Assembly: GCA_934500835.1 (NCBI GenBank)
Contig: CAKSTR010000013.1
Coordinates: 62,001 to 126,000, forward strand
Direction of reading: 5' to 3'
From: an uncultured Paracoccaceae bacterium
GTDB lineage: Bacteria > Pseudomonadota > Alphaproteobacteria > Rhodobacterales > Rhodobacteraceae
Length of the DNA stretch: 64,000 nucleotides
The notes beneath the pieces are model-generated. The model saw nothing but the letters and a program-made list of their open reading frames with translations. It ran no database searches and was not told the DNA's origin. The position numbers and the translations under genes are program-made. Each line of letters begins with the position of its first letter. Position 1 is the first letter of the stretch. Below are positions 16,135 through 25,185 of the stretch, in pieces.

Positions 16135-17124
16135 ATGCGGATGACATTGGATGAGGTGGAGGCGCTGACGCTCCGGGCGCTGACGGAGGCGGGAGCAAGC
16201 ACGGCGCAGGCCCTGCCGGTGGCGCGGTCGATCCGCGCGGCAGAGCGGGACGGGATGCGCTCGCATGGCCTCCTGTATCTGCCGGTCTATGTTGAGCACC
16301 TGGTCTGCGGCAAGGTGGACGGTCGGGCCGTGCCCCGGCTTTCACAGCCAAAACCGGGTGCCTTGGTGGCGGATGCTGCGCACGGCTTCGCCCATCCGGC
16401 CATCGACCTTGGCCTGCCGCCGCTGATCGAAGCGACGCAGCGGTCGGGTATCGCGGCGCTGGTGCTGCGGCGGTCCTACAACTGCGGCCTGCTGGGGCAT
16501 CATGCGCAGGCGATCGCCGGGGCGGGTCTGATCGGGCTGTGCTTCACCCATGCGCCCGCCTCGATCTCGCCGACAGGGGGAAGAGTGCCGGTGATCGGCA
16601 CCAATCCTTTCGCCCTCGGGGTGCCGGATGGGAGGGGCGGAGCACGGTTCGTCATCGACCAGTCGGCCAGCGTGGTGGCGAAATCCGAAGTGCTGCTGCG
16701 GGCCCGCAAGGGCGAGCCCATTCCCGAAGGCTGGGCGCTGGATGCCGAGGGGAGGCCCACCACCGATGCCGAAGCGGCGCTGAAGGGGTCTATGCTACCC
16801 GCGGGCGGGGTGAAAGGCTTCGGCGTCGGGCTCTTGGTCGAGGTGCTGGCCTCCGCCCTTGCCGGCGCCGTTTCCAGCCGTGAGGCTAGCCCCTTCTCCG
16901 GCCCTGCGGGTGGTCCGCCTGCCACCGGGCAGTGCCTTGTCGCCATCGACCCTAACACCTTTGCCGAAGGCTTCTACGACCGGATCGAGGCGCTGGCAGT
17001 CGCCATCACGGCGCAGGAGGGCGCCCGCCTTCCCGGAGAGCGGCGCGTCCTTGCCCGCGCCCTGACCGAGATCGAAGGCGTCGAGGTGGACGAGGCGCTG
17101 CTGGCCCGGCTTCAACTTCAATAA
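16135..17124 (+). CDS. Ldh2/malate-lactate-type NAD(P)-dependent dehydrogenase
   Basis: 329-residue member of the Ldh2 (YiaK/ComC/DpkA-like) oxidoreductase superfamily, which reduces 2-keto acids or cyclic imino acids. Typical segments are AERDGMRSHGLLYLPVYVEH, HAFAHPAID-like GFAHPAIDLGLP, NCGLLGHHAQ, PTGGRVPVIGTNPFALGVPD and GGVKGFGVGLLVEVLA. The start (ATG 16135, or 16141) is set by the family N-terminus. It is the first gene of the operon opposite the LysR gene. Because its neighbours import and process an amine or amino acid, reduction of a pyrroline/piperideine carboxylate or a keto acid is plausible, but the substrate is not shown. Confidence 0.85.
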   Translation: MRMTLDEVEALTLRALTEAGASTAQALPVARSIRAAERDGMRSHGLLYLPVYVEHLVCGKVDGRAVPRLSQPKPGALVADAAHGFAHPAIDLGLPPLIEATQRSGIAALVLRRSYNCGLLGHHAQAIAGAGLIGLCFTHAPASISPTGGRVPVIGTNPFALGVPDGRGGARFVIDQSASVVAKSEVLLRARKGEPIPEGWALDAEGRPTTDAEAALKGSMLPAGGVKGFGVGLLVEVLASALAGAVSSREASPFSGPAGGPPATGQCLVAIDPNTFAEGFYDRIEALAVAITAQEGARLPGERRVLARALTEIEGVEVDEALLARLQLQ

Positions 17125-17230
17125 ATCTGAACTAAAGGTAATAAATTATCGTTTGATTGAATATCGCAGGCCGTGGAACCTGCACGGAGGTCGCCGCCCG
17201 AGACGGCGTCATGCCACAGGAGGTATCAGA

Positions 17231-18238
17231 ATGACTGCCATGAAACGCCTGACCGCCCTTGCCGTGCTTACGGCGTCCGGGCTCTCGCTTGCCCAGCCGG
17301 CTGCCGCCGCCGATTGCGGCACCGCCGAAAGAATTACCGTCGCCGAGATGACCTGGTTGTCGGCCGCCACCCTTGCGCATGTCGCCCAGAAGATCATGGC
17401 GGATGGCTACGGCTGCACCGCCGAGCTGGTGCCGGGCGATACGGTGCCGACCGCGACCTCGATGCTGGCCCGGTCAGAGCCGACGGTGGCGCCGGAACTC
17501 TGGGTCTCGACCGTGCAGGCCCAGTGGGACCAGATGCAGGACAAGGGCAACGTCTACAAGGCCTCCGACATCTTTGCGGACGGCGGGCTGGACGGGCTCT
17601 GGGTGCCGGATTACGTCCTGACCGAACACCCCGAGATCAAGACTATCGAGGATCTTGCTGCCAACTGGCAGGTGTTCGAGGATAGCCAGAACCCCGGCGT
17701 GGGGCGGCTTTACAACGGCCCGCCCGGCTGGGCGAGCGAGGTGATCATCACCAACTACTACAAGGCGCTTGGACTTGCCGACACCTATGAACTGTTCTCT
17801 CCCGGTTCGGGCGAGAATCTGAAGGCTTCGATTGCCCGCGCTGTCGCGCGCAAGCAGCCTTGGGTGGGCTACTACTGGGGGCCGTCCGACGTGGTGGGCA
17901 AGTTCAAGCTGGTCCGCCTGGGGATGCCGGAAAGCGACCCCGAGAAGTTCACCTGCCTGACCGATGCCAATTGCGCCGACCCGCAGGTGACGGGCTGGGC
18001 GGCGGGAGAGGTGGCGGTGGCCGTCGTCTCCGAGCTCAGGGAGCAGGCGCCCGACGTGGCCGATTTCCTGTCAAAGATGCAGGTGCCGAACGACGAGATC
18101 AGCACCGTGCTCGCCTGGGGCGACGACAACGGCGCCACGCCGGAAGAGGTCGCAGTGTATTTTCTGAAGAACTACGAGGCGATCTGGACCCAATGGGTTC
18201 CCGCGGATGTCGCCGAGAAGGTTAAGGGCAGCCTCTGA
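17231..18238 (+). CDS. Glycine betaine/proline-type ABC transporter substrate-binding protein
   Basis: 335-residue periplasmic protein of the OpuAC/ProX family. The ATG at 17231 follows AGGAGGTAT and starts a Sec signal (MKRLTALAVLTASGLSLAQP, cleavage after AAA). The mature protein has the family's ITVAEMTWLSAATLAHV opening and aromatic segments (LWVSTVQAQWD, GPPGWASEV, WVGYYWGPSD) that could form an aromatic box for a quaternary ammonium group. It is followed by cognate permease and ATPase genes. A strong hairpin after its stop could protect its message and raise its level over the permease. The ligand is inferred to be betaine-like. Confidence 0.88.
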   Translation: MTAMKRLTALAVLTASGLSLAQPAAAADCGTAERITVAEMTWLSAATLAHVAQKIMADGYGCTAELVPGDTVPTATSMLARSEPTVAPELWVSTVQAQWDQMQDKGNVYKASDIFADGGLDGLWVPDYVLTEHPEIKTIEDLAANWQVFEDSQNPGVGRLYNGPPGWASEVIITNYYKALGLADTYELFSPGSGENLKASIARAVARKQPWVGYYWGPSDVVGKFKLVRLGMPESDPEKFTCLTDANCADPQVTGWAAGEVAVAVVSELREQAPDVADFLSKMQVPNDEISTVLAWGDDNGATPEEVAVYFLKNYEAIWTQWVPADVAEKVKGSL

Positions 18239-18252
18239 TCCCATGACATGAC

Positions 18253-18286
18253 CCGCGCCGCCGTTCGCATCGGCCCGGCGGCGCGG
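18253..18286 (+). terminator. Intercistronic hairpin after the binding-protein gene
   Basis: CCGCGCCGCCG (18253-18263) pairs perfectly with CGGCGGCGCGG (18276-18286) around a 12-base loop. It stands between the binding-protein and permease genes of one operon, with no U-tract. This fits an mRNA-stabilising or partially terminating stem that gives more binding protein than permease. Confidence 0.65.
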
Positions 18287-18306
18287 CAACCGGAAGGACC
18301 CGCATC

Positions 18307-19182
18307 ATGACATCCGGCTTCCCGGAACTCTGGGATACGCGCAGTTTCGGCCGCCTCCTCGATTCCGCCTTCAACACGCTGGTGGCCAACTGGGGCGAGA
18401 CGCTGGAAACCGTGTTCATGCCCGTGCTGCGCGGCATCACCGGGCTGGAGAAGGCGCTGCAGTTCCTGCCCTGGTGGGTGGTGGTGGCCCTGTTCTGTGC
18501 GGCGACATGGGGCGCGGCGCGGCGCTGGACGCCGGTTCTGGTGGTCGCCGTGCTTCTTGTGCTTCTCGGCCTGCTGGGCGTCTGGAACGAGGCGATGTCG
18601 ACCGTGGCGCTGATGCTGGCCGCGACGGTGCTGTCGGTGGCCCTCGGTGTGCCGCTCGGCGTCGCCATGTCGCGGTCAGACCGGATGCGGCGCGGGATGC
18701 TGCCGGTGCTGGACATCATGCAGACCATGCCGATCTTCGTCTATCTCATCCCTTTCGTGATGCTGTTCGGCCCCGGCAAGATCCCGGCCCTTCTGGCGAC
18801 CATCGTCTTCGCTATTCCCCCGGTTATCCGCCTGACCGATTTGGGCATCAGGCAAGTGGACCCCGAGATCGTCGAGGCGTCCCGAGCTTTCGGTGCCTCG
18901 CCCCGCCAGCAACTCTGGACGGTGCAGGTGCCGCTGGCGATGCCGACGATCATGGCGGGCATCAACCAGACCACGATGATGGCGCTGTCGATGGTGGTCA
19001 TCGCCTCGATGATCGGCGCCGGGGGCCTGGGATACCAGGTCCTTCAGGGCATCCAGCGGCTGGAGGTCAGCCGCGGCCTGATTGCGGGGCTTGGCATCGT
19101 GCTGCTGGCGATCATCTTCGATCGTATGGCGCAATCCTACGGCCGCCGCGTGCAGGCCAACCTGCATCGGGAGGGCAAGTGA
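18307..19182 (+). CDS. Glycine betaine/proline-type ABC transporter permease (ProW-like)
   Basis: 291-residue inner-membrane permease. About six to seven hydrophobic segments surround the binding-protein-dependent transport signature [20 protein letters not shown] (EAA loop), which contacts the ATPase. The region [20 protein letters not shown]-type ([14 protein letters not shown]) is characteristic of ProW/OpuAB. Its TGA overlaps the ATPase ATG (TGATG). It imports the same substrate as the preceding binding protein. Confidence 0.9.
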   Translation: MTSGFPELWDTRSFGRLLDSAFNTLVANWGETLETVFMPVLRGITGLEKALQFLPWWVVVALFCAATWGAARRWTPVLVVAVLLVLLGLLGVWNEAMSTVALMLAATVLSVALGVPLGVAMSRSDRMRRGMLPVLDIMQTMPIFVYLIPFVMLFGPGKIPALLATIVFAIPPVIRLTDLGIRQVDPEIVEASRAFGASPRQQLWTVQVPLAMPTIMAGINQTTMMALSMVVIASMIGAGGLGYQVLQGIQRLEVSRGLIAGLGIVLLAIIFDRMAQSYGRRVQANLHREGK

Positions 19183-20201
19183 TGAATCCCGTCAAGATCC
19201 GTGTCGACGGAGTGTCCAAGGTCTTTGGCAAGGATCCCAGAGCCGCACTGGCCAAGGTCGAGGCCGGCATGGACAAGACCCGGCTGCTGGAGGAAACCAA
19301 TCACGTGCTGGGGCTGCATGGCATCACCCTCGACATCCGGGCGGGCGAGACCTTCGTGATCATGGGGCTGTCCGGGTCGGGAAAAAGCACGCTGATCCGG
19401 CATTTCAACCGCCTGATCGACCCAACTGCTGGCCGCATCCTGTTTGATGGCGAGGATATCCTTGCCTACGACGAACCCCGCCTGCGTGCCTTCCGGCGGC
19501 GGAAGGTGGCAATGGTTTTCCAGCGGTTCGCGCTTCTGCCGCACAGGACGGTGATCGAGAACGTCATGTATGGCCTGACGCTGGACGGGGTGCCCGACTC
19601 GAAGGCCAGGGAACGGGCCGGGGCGCAGATCGCGCTGGTCGGGCTTTCCGGCTTCGAATCCAGCTATCCGGCGCAGCTTTCGGGTGGGATGCAGCAGCGC
19701 GTCGGGCTGGCCCGGGCGCTGGCCACCGATGCCGAAGTCCTGCTGATGGACGAGGCGTTCTCGGCATTGGACCCGCTGATCCGGCACGACATGCAGATGC
19801 AGTTGAAGGAGTTGCGGGGCAGCCTGGGCAAGACGATCGTCTTCATTACCCATGACCTCGATGAGGCGCTTCTTCTGGGCGACCATATCGCCATCCTGAA
19901 GGACGGCATGCTGCGGCAAGTCGGCACCGGGGACGAGATTCTGCGCGCCCCTGCCGACGAATACGTCGCCCGCTTCGTGCGAGATGTGAACCGGGCGCGC
20001 ATCCTGTCCTGCGGGGCTTGCGCTGACGCCGGGCTGGCCCTTCCGCCAGACGCGCCGCAAATCGCCGCCGGGGCTCCACTGGAATCTGCCTTCGGTTTCT
20101 TTGCCGGCGGGGCTGGGGCGGTCGCGGTGTGCGACGCCGAGGGGCGGATCACGGGCGGCTTGACCCCGCAGAAACTGTTGGAAGCCTTGGCACGGGCATG
20201 A
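19182..20201 (+). CDS. Glycine betaine/proline-type ABC transporter ATP-binding protein (ProV-like)
   Basis: 339-residue ATPase. Visible motifs are Walker A GLSGSGKST (about 65), signature LSGGMQQRVGLARALA, Walker B VLLMDEAFSALDP and the H-loop FITHDLDEA. The N-terminal extension with MDKTRLLEETNHVLGLHG is typical of ProV/OpuAA. The C-terminus after about 270 holds a short degenerate regulatory region instead of a full pair of CBS domains. It starts within the permease stop (TGATG) and is followed 24 bases later by the aldehyde dehydrogenase. Confidence 0.92.
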   Translation: MNPVKIRVDGVSKVFGKDPRAALAKVEAGMDKTRLLEETNHVLGLHGITLDIRAGETFVIMGLSGSGKSTLIRHFNRLIDPTAGRILFDGEDILAYDEPRLRAFRRRKVAMVFQRFALLPHRTVIENVMYGLTLDGVPDSKARERAGAQIALVGLSGFESSYPAQLSGGMQQRVGLARALATDAEVLLMDEAFSALDPLIRHDMQMQLKELRGSLGKTIVFITHDLDEALLLGDHIAILKDGMLRQVGTGDEILRAPADEYVARFVRDVNRARILSCGACADAGLALPPDAPQIAAGAPLESAFGFFAGGAGAVAVCDAEGRITGGLTPQKLLEALARA

Positions 20202-20225
20202 CCCTTGCCGGAATGGAACGGAACC

Positions 20226-21677
20226 ATGGCACTTGAGACGCGGAATTTCATCGCCGGAACCTGGCGCGACGGAGAGGCGGCGGTAGAGAGCCGCAACCCC
20301 TCGGACCTGTCGGATGTGATCGGGCATTTCGCCCAGGGCACGCGCGCCGACGTCGACGAGGCCGTCGCCGCCGCCCGTGCGGCACAGCCCCGCTGGTGGG
20401 CGGCGGGTATCCAAAAACGCCATGACGTGCTGATGGCGATCGGGACCGAACTGATGGCGGGCGCCGCCGAGATCGGGGCCCTCCTGTCGCGTGAGGAAGG
20501 CAAGCCGCTGACCGAGGGCAAGGGCGAGGTCTATCGTGCCGGGCAGTTCTTCACCTGGTTCGCCGGTGAAGCGTTGCGCTGTCAGGGCGACCAGGCCGAA
20601 AGTGTGCGCCCCGGCGTCGAGATCGAGGTGCGGCGCGAACCGGCGGGCGTGGCGGCGCTGGTGACGCCGTGGAACTTCCCGGTGGCGACCCCGGCCTGGA
20701 AGCTGGCTCCTGCCTTGGCCTATGGCAATGCGGTGGTGTGGAAGCCCGCCAACCTGACGCCGGCCTCGGCGGTCGCACTGGCTCGGATCATCGCGCGGGC
20801 CGACATGCCCGCCGGCACCTTCAACCTTGTCATGGGGCCGGGCCGCGAGGTGGGCGATCATCTGGTTGGCCATGCCGGGGTCGATGCGATCAGCTTTACC
20901 GGCTCGGTGGACGTGGGACGCGGCATCGCGGCGCGCGCTCTTGGCACCCGCGCCCGAGTGCAGATGGAGATGGGGTCGAAGAATCCCATGCTCATCATGG
21001 ACGACTGCGATCTTGACCTTGCCGTCGCCCATGCTGCCAACGCGGCCTTCGGCGGCACCGGGCAGAAATGCACCGCCGCCTCACGCCTGATCGTGCATCG
21101 CAAGGTATTGGATGCGTTCACTGAACGGCTGGTTGCAACCGCCGAGGGGCTGCGTGTGGGACATGCGTTGGCCGAGGACACGCAGATCGGCCCGGTGGTA
21201 AGCGAAGGCCAGCTTGCAGGCAACCTCGACTGGGTCGCCCGCGGCCGCGCCGAAGGGGCAGAACTGCTGACTGGCGGTGGGCGGCTGGACCGCCCGACCG
21301 AAGGGTATTTCATGGCCCCCGCCGTCTTTGCCCGCACAAGCAACGACATGGCCCTGAACCGTGAGGAGATGTTCGCCCCGATCACCTGCGTCATCCCCGC
21401 CGACAGCTATGCCGAGGCGCTCTCCATCGCCAATGACACGCCGTTCGGCCTGACGGCGGGGATCATGACCCGCAGCCTTGCCCGTGCTGCGCATTTCCGT
21501 GCCAACATGCGGGCGGGTTGCGTCATGGTGAACCTGCCGACAGCGGGCACGGACTACCATGTGCCCTTTGGCGGGCGGGGGCTGTCCTCCTTCGGCCCGC
21601 GTGAGCAGGGGCGCTACGCAGCTGAGTTTTTTACCACAGTGAAAACTGCCTACATGGCGGCGGGAGTGCCGGAATGA
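20226..21677 (+). CDS. NAD(P)-dependent aldehyde dehydrogenase
   Basis: 483 residues. The aldehyde dehydrogenase fold is shown by VTPWNFPVATPAWKLAPALA, the cofactor segment SFTGSVDVGRGI, general-base Glu in QMEMGSKNP, and catalytic Cys in FGGTGQKCTAASRLIV. The closest well-known style is the alpha-ketoglutarate semialdehyde dehydrogenase group (GSKNP, FGGTGQKCTA), which act in hydroxyproline and sugar-acid breakdown. The stop overlaps the M19 peptidase ATG by 4 bases. It probably oxidises an aldehyde released by the pathway fed by the upstream importer. The substrate is inferred. Confidence 0.88.
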   Translation: MALETRNFIAGTWRDGEAAVESRNPSDLSDVIGHFAQGTRADVDEAVAAARAAQPRWWAAGIQKRHDVLMAIGTELMAGAAEIGALLSREEGKPLTEGKGEVYRAGQFFTWFAGEALRCQGDQAESVRPGVEIEVRREPAGVAALVTPWNFPVATPAWKLAPALAYGNAVVWKPANLTPASAVALARIIARADMPAGTFNLVMGPGREVGDHLVGHAGVDAISFTGSVDVGRGIAARALGTRARVQMEMGSKNPMLIMDDCDLDLAVAHAANAAFGGTGQKCTAASRLIVHRKVLDAFTERLVATAEGLRVGHALAEDTQIGPVVSEGQLAGNLDWVARGRAEGAELLTGGGRLDRPTEGYFMAPAVFARTSNDMALNREEMFAPITCVIPADSYAEALSIANDTPFGLTAGIMTRSLARAAHFRANMRAGCVMVNLPTAGTDYHVPFGGRGLSSFGPREQGRYAAEFFTTVKTAYMAAGVPE

Positions 21678-22684
21678 GCTATCTGATCGACGGGATGCAA
21701 TATTCCAACTGGTCGGAGACGATCTTCCGCCAGTTGCGCGCGGGCGGCGTGGATGCGGTCCATGTCACCCTTGTCTACCATGAGACCTTCCGAGAGACTG
21801 TCGCCCGGATCGAAAGCTGGAACCGCTGGTTCGAGCGTTTCCCTGAGCTGATCTTCCAGGGCTTCACCGCCGGGGATCTGGCGCTGGCCCGCGCCACCGG
21901 CCGCACGGCGATCTTCTTCGGCGCGCAGAACCCCAGCTGCATCGAGGACGATATCGGCCTTGTCGAGGTTCTGCACCGGCTTGGCCTGCGCTTCATGCAA
22001 CTGACCTACAACAACCAGTCGCTGCTGGCGACAGGCTGCTTTGAGGCGGAGGATGCCGGCCTGACCCGCATGGGCCGTGCCGTGGTGGCCGAGATGAATC
22101 GTGTCGGCATGGTGGTGGACATGAGCCATTCCGCCGAACGATCGACCCTCGCGGCGGTGGAATATTCCTCGCGACCGATCGCCGTGACCCATGCCAATCC
22201 CTCCGGTTGGCACCCGGCGCGGCGCAACAAGTCCGAAGCGGTAATCGGCGCCTTGGCCGAAACCGGCGGGATGCTGGGGTTTTCGCTCTATCCCCATCAC
22301 CTGAAAGATGGCAGCAACTGCCGGCTTGCCGATTATTGCGCCATGATCGCCCGGACGGCGGAACGGTTCGGGACGCATTTTCTGGGCATCGGCTCCGACC
22401 TTTGCCAGGACCAGCCCGACAGCGTGGTGGAATGGATGCGCACGGGACGCTGGAGCAAGACCGTCGACCTGGGCGAGGGCAGCAGGGATCTCCCCGGCTT
22501 TCCGGCCATGCCGGGCTGGTTCCGCAGCAACAGCGACTTTGGCAATCTGCACGAGGGGCTGCTGGCCACCGGCTTTTCCAACGAAGAGGTCGCGGCGATC
22601 CTGGGCGGGAACTGGGCCCGTTTCTTCGCGGCGTCCTTCGGCCCCGCGCAGGCGCCGGATGCGGCGAAGAGGGCGGCCGAATGA
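21674..22684 (+). CDS. Peptidase M19 (membrane dipeptidase)-like metalloenzyme
   Basis: 336-residue amidohydrolase-fold protein of the renal dipeptidase family. Recognisable segments are LGLRFMQLTYNNQS, VVDMSHSAERSTL (metal His), PIAVTHANPSGWHPARRNK and FLGIGSDLCQDQP (metal/substrate Asp). The N-terminus HD metal pair is replaced by LIDGMQYSNW, so the zinc set may be altered. Relatives sit in glycine-betaine/dimethylglycine degradation clusters (the PA5396 type in Pseudomonas), which fits the betaine-type transporter here. Its stop overlaps the next ATG (ATGA). Confidence 0.82.
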   Translation: MSYLIDGMQYSNWSETIFRQLRAGGVDAVHVTLVYHETFRETVARIESWNRWFERFPELIFQGFTAGDLALARATGRTAIFFGAQNPSCIEDDIGLVEVLHRLGLRFMQLTYNNQSLLATGCFEAEDAGLTRMGRAVVAEMNRVGMVVDMSHSAERSTLAAVEYSSRPIAVTHANPSGWHPARRNKSEAVIGALAETGGMLGFSLYPHHLKDGSNCRLADYCAMIARTAERFGTHFLGIGSDLCQDQPDSVVEWMRTGRWSKTVDLGEGSRDLPGFPAMPGWFRSNSDFGNLHEGLLATGFSNEEVAAILGGNWARFFAASFGPAQAPDAAKRAAE

Positions 22685-24351
22685 TGAGGGCTGAAAAGAC
22701 GGACGCATGCCAGGACATCGCGCTGCGCGATCCTGATACGGTCATGCGTCTGTCGCGGATGGGTTCGGCCCATCCGATGCGGCTGTCGTTCCTGCGCGTC
22801 CTGCTGCGCCGGCTGGAAACCGAGGACTGGCGCTTCGACCGGCCGTTGTGGGATGTCGATGCGCGCGGCGTCGGTCGGGCCGTCTACCGGGCCCGGGGGC
22901 CGGAGCGGACCTATTGCCTCGTCGCCTTTGCCCATGACCTGCCCGACAACATGCGATCAGACCGCGTGATTGCCACTGCCTGGGATGCCACCTTTGCCCT
23001 GGTGGATGGCGAGCCGACCGCAGCCGATCTTGATCGCCTGGCCGCCAACGTCCCGATGCAAGAGGCCGGCCGCGTCACCGCGAAGGAGCTGTCGCTCAGC
23101 CGCGCCAACCGGTCCGTCCGGCTGTTTTCGCATGTGGTGGACCGCTTGGCCGAGGGCCGCCAACCCGATCTCGCGGAAATCGACTCGGTGGGCTATCTGA
23201 TGCGGACGACTGCGGTCTACGGGTCGGGCAAATTTGGCGCGGCGGACCGCGAGGAGATCCGCGGCCGGCCCGAGATGAAGGCGCCCTTCCAGGCCGAGAT
23301 GCTGTCGGTCTGGCTGACCCGCGCTTTCACGGTGGATATCGCCGAACACATCGCCGGCGTTCGGGGCGGGACCACGGCAGTGCGGCTGGATCGGGACCTG
23401 CGGCGCCGGCTGGGCGTGGGAAACTCCACCGGTCTGGGGATGGCGCCCTTCCTGGTTCGCCATCCGCGGCTCTTGAACAACTGGATCGCGACGCGGGAAA
23501 GAGCCCTTGCCTTGGTCCGTTCGATTGCCGTGGCAGAGGCATCCGCCGTGACGGGTTTCCTGGCTGCACTTGCCGAAGCCGAGGAAAATGCGCGGCTCTG
23601 GCACAGCGACCATATGGTGCAAGGCGAAAGGCTTGCACGGCTGCGCGATGATCTGGGGCGGCTTCGGGACTACGTGCAACACGACTGGGGCCGGACTGCC
23701 TTCCGACCCTGGGATGCTCTGTGGCTCTGGGGCGAGGCGCAGCTTTCGGAGGAGGGGCAGGAATGCCTTCTCTCGCTTCTGTTGGAGCCGCACGGAGCGG
23801 TGGTGGATGAGCTGGCGGACGGTCTGGATGCCGATGAGACTTCGGGCTTCACCATCGACGGCAGTCTGTCCGTCAACCGTTTCCGCGACCTTCTGGCGCG
23901 CAACTACGCTTGGATCCGCCGTTTCGACTTCGCCGATGCGGCGCGGACCGCGCGCTTCTGGTATGTTTCCGAAGAGAAGCTGGAGCCGCGCCTCGGCAGT
24001 CGGCATGACGAGGCGGGACACGAGCGCGAACAGCCGCTCGGCATCGCCCGCGCCGTGGCCGATCTTGCCGCCGCGCTGGAGGGCGGGGCGCAGCCCGGAA
24101 CGCTGGCGGACTTTCTTCTGAGACACCCGGAACACCGCCACACCGTGCGACGTGTGCTGATGCTGCGAGGGTTCCCCTATGGGGAGATCCGTGACAATCT
24201 GCTTGATGCGACCATGCTGCCGATCGACATCCTGCGCTGCAAGCTCGCCTTCTTCGGCGCGACCAGGTTCGATCCTCGCTCCGACCGCTGGGTCCGCATC
24301 AGCCTGTTTCAGGGTCAACCCTTCCCGGACGAGCTTGCATGCCATGACTGA
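22681..24351 (+). CDS. Uncharacterised 556-residue protein in the catabolic operon
   Basis: I do not recognise a named domain. It starts at ATG 22681, overlapping the M19 stop by 4 bases (a second ATG follows at once). The sequence is Arg/Asp/Glu-rich and looks cytosolic with no signal or membrane segment. Notable stretches are VGYLMRTTAVYGSGKFGAAD, GLGMAPFLVRHPRLLNNWI, and paired HD/W motifs (LRDYVQHDWGRTAF). Its end overlaps the DUF3726 gene by 8 bases. The tight coupling to transporter and enzyme genes suggests an enzyme or accessory factor for the same substrate. No function is assigned. Confidence 0.8.
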   Translation: MMRAEKTDACQDIALRDPDTVMRLSRMGSAHPMRLSFLRVLLRRLETEDWRFDRPLWDVDARGVGRAVYRARGPERTYCLVAFAHDLPDNMRSDRVIATAWDATFALVDGEPTAADLDRLAANVPMQEAGRVTAKELSLSRANRSVRLFSHVVDRLAEGRQPDLAEIDSVGYLMRTTAVYGSGKFGAADREEIRGRPEMKAPFQAEMLSVWLTRAFTVDIAEHIAGVRGGTTAVRLDRDLRRRLGVGNSTGLGMAPFLVRHPRLLNNWIATRERALALVRSIAVAEASAVTGFLAALAEAEENARLWHSDHMVQGERLARLRDDLGRLRDYVQHDWGRTAFRPWDALWLWGEAQLSEEGQECLLSLLLEPHGAVVDELADGLDADETSGFTIDGSLSVNRFRDLLARNYAWIRRFDFADAARTARFWYVSEEKLEPRLGSRHDEAGHEREQPLGIARAVADLAAALEGGAQPGTLADFLLRHPEHRHTVRRVLMLRGFPYGEIRDNLLDATMLPIDILRCKLAFFGATRFDPRSDRWVRISLFQGQPFPDELACHD

Positions 24352-24928
24352 ATCCATCGAAATGGCCCATTCGGAACTGCGGAACCTTGTCGTCAAGGCT
24401 GCGCGGGGGGCTGGACTCAGCTGGGGGATGGCGGAAGAGGCGGGATGGGCGACGGAATGGCTGGCCCGCAGATCCCTGCCGGCCGCGCACTGGGCGGTGT
24501 CATGGCTTTCGGAAGCCGTCGATGGCAATCCGCATCCTGTCGAGATCGGAGCGCGACTGATCGACCGTTTTGCATCCGTCGAAGGACCGATGCAGCCCGA
24601 ATTGCTGCCCGAGGACCTGCCCGCCCCGGGTTTCCTCCTACCGTTCCTGCATCTTATCGCGATGCGGCGCGGCGCGATGGAGGTGACGGGCGGCATCGGA
24701 CGCGCCGTCCTCGTTCAGCCGGATGGATCCGTGAGTTTTGGCCCCGGCTGGTCACACGCGGCGCGAGGCTGGTGGGTGGCGATGGCAAGCGGGGCCGAGG
24801 CGTCGGTCCACACCGTCATGCCGGCTTCGATTTCGGAATACCTCGAGTTGCTTGCCTTGCGAACCACCGTGCCCTCATCCTCAACGTCCCGTCGTGACGC
24901 AGGATCGGCGATGACGGATAACGACTAG
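24344..24928 (+). CDS. DUF3726 family protein
   Basis: 194 residues resembling the DUF3726 family (SELRNLVVKAARGAGLSWGM, then AEEAGWATEWLARRSLP). It starts at ATG 24344, 8 bases before the upstream stop, and closes the operon. It is cytosolic by sequence. The family has no known function but is repeatedly placed at the end of amine or amino-acid catabolic clusters. The C-terminal 25 residues are polar and low-complexity. Confidence 0.75.
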   Translation: MTESIEMAHSELRNLVVKAARGAGLSWGMAEEAGWATEWLARRSLPAAHWAVSWLSEAVDGNPHPVEIGARLIDRFASVEGPMQPELLPEDLPAPGFLLPFLHLIAMRRGAMEVTGGIGRAVLVQPDGSVSFGPGWSHAARGWWVAMASGAEASVHTVMPASISEYLELLALRTTVPSSSTSRRDAGSAMTDND

Positions 24929-25185
24929 ATCAAGGGTGCCCCGGCCCGCTCGTGCTCATCTGGCGCTACGTCCTGCGGGAGAGAAGGCGACGAGAGATTT
25001 GTCTCGTTCAACCGTTTCGCCGACCGTTCTCCGCCTTGCGCTTCGCTTCACTGAGAAGACGTGCTCCTCAAGGCGTGCAGATGATCCCGCCGAAAGCCCC
25101 CTTGGCGTGCCCCACACGGCCGGTCCGCGCTGCAGGGGGCCTGATCCTTTCGCGCGCCGCCCGGGGCCTTCCCGCGCCTGCGAGA

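Noticed and set aside
19137-21032. Very long minus-strand open frame opposite the ABC ATPase and aldehyde dehydrogenase genes
   Set aside because: It is the mirror of high-GC codon use in well-identified plus-strand genes. The same applies to the other long antisense frames across the core region.
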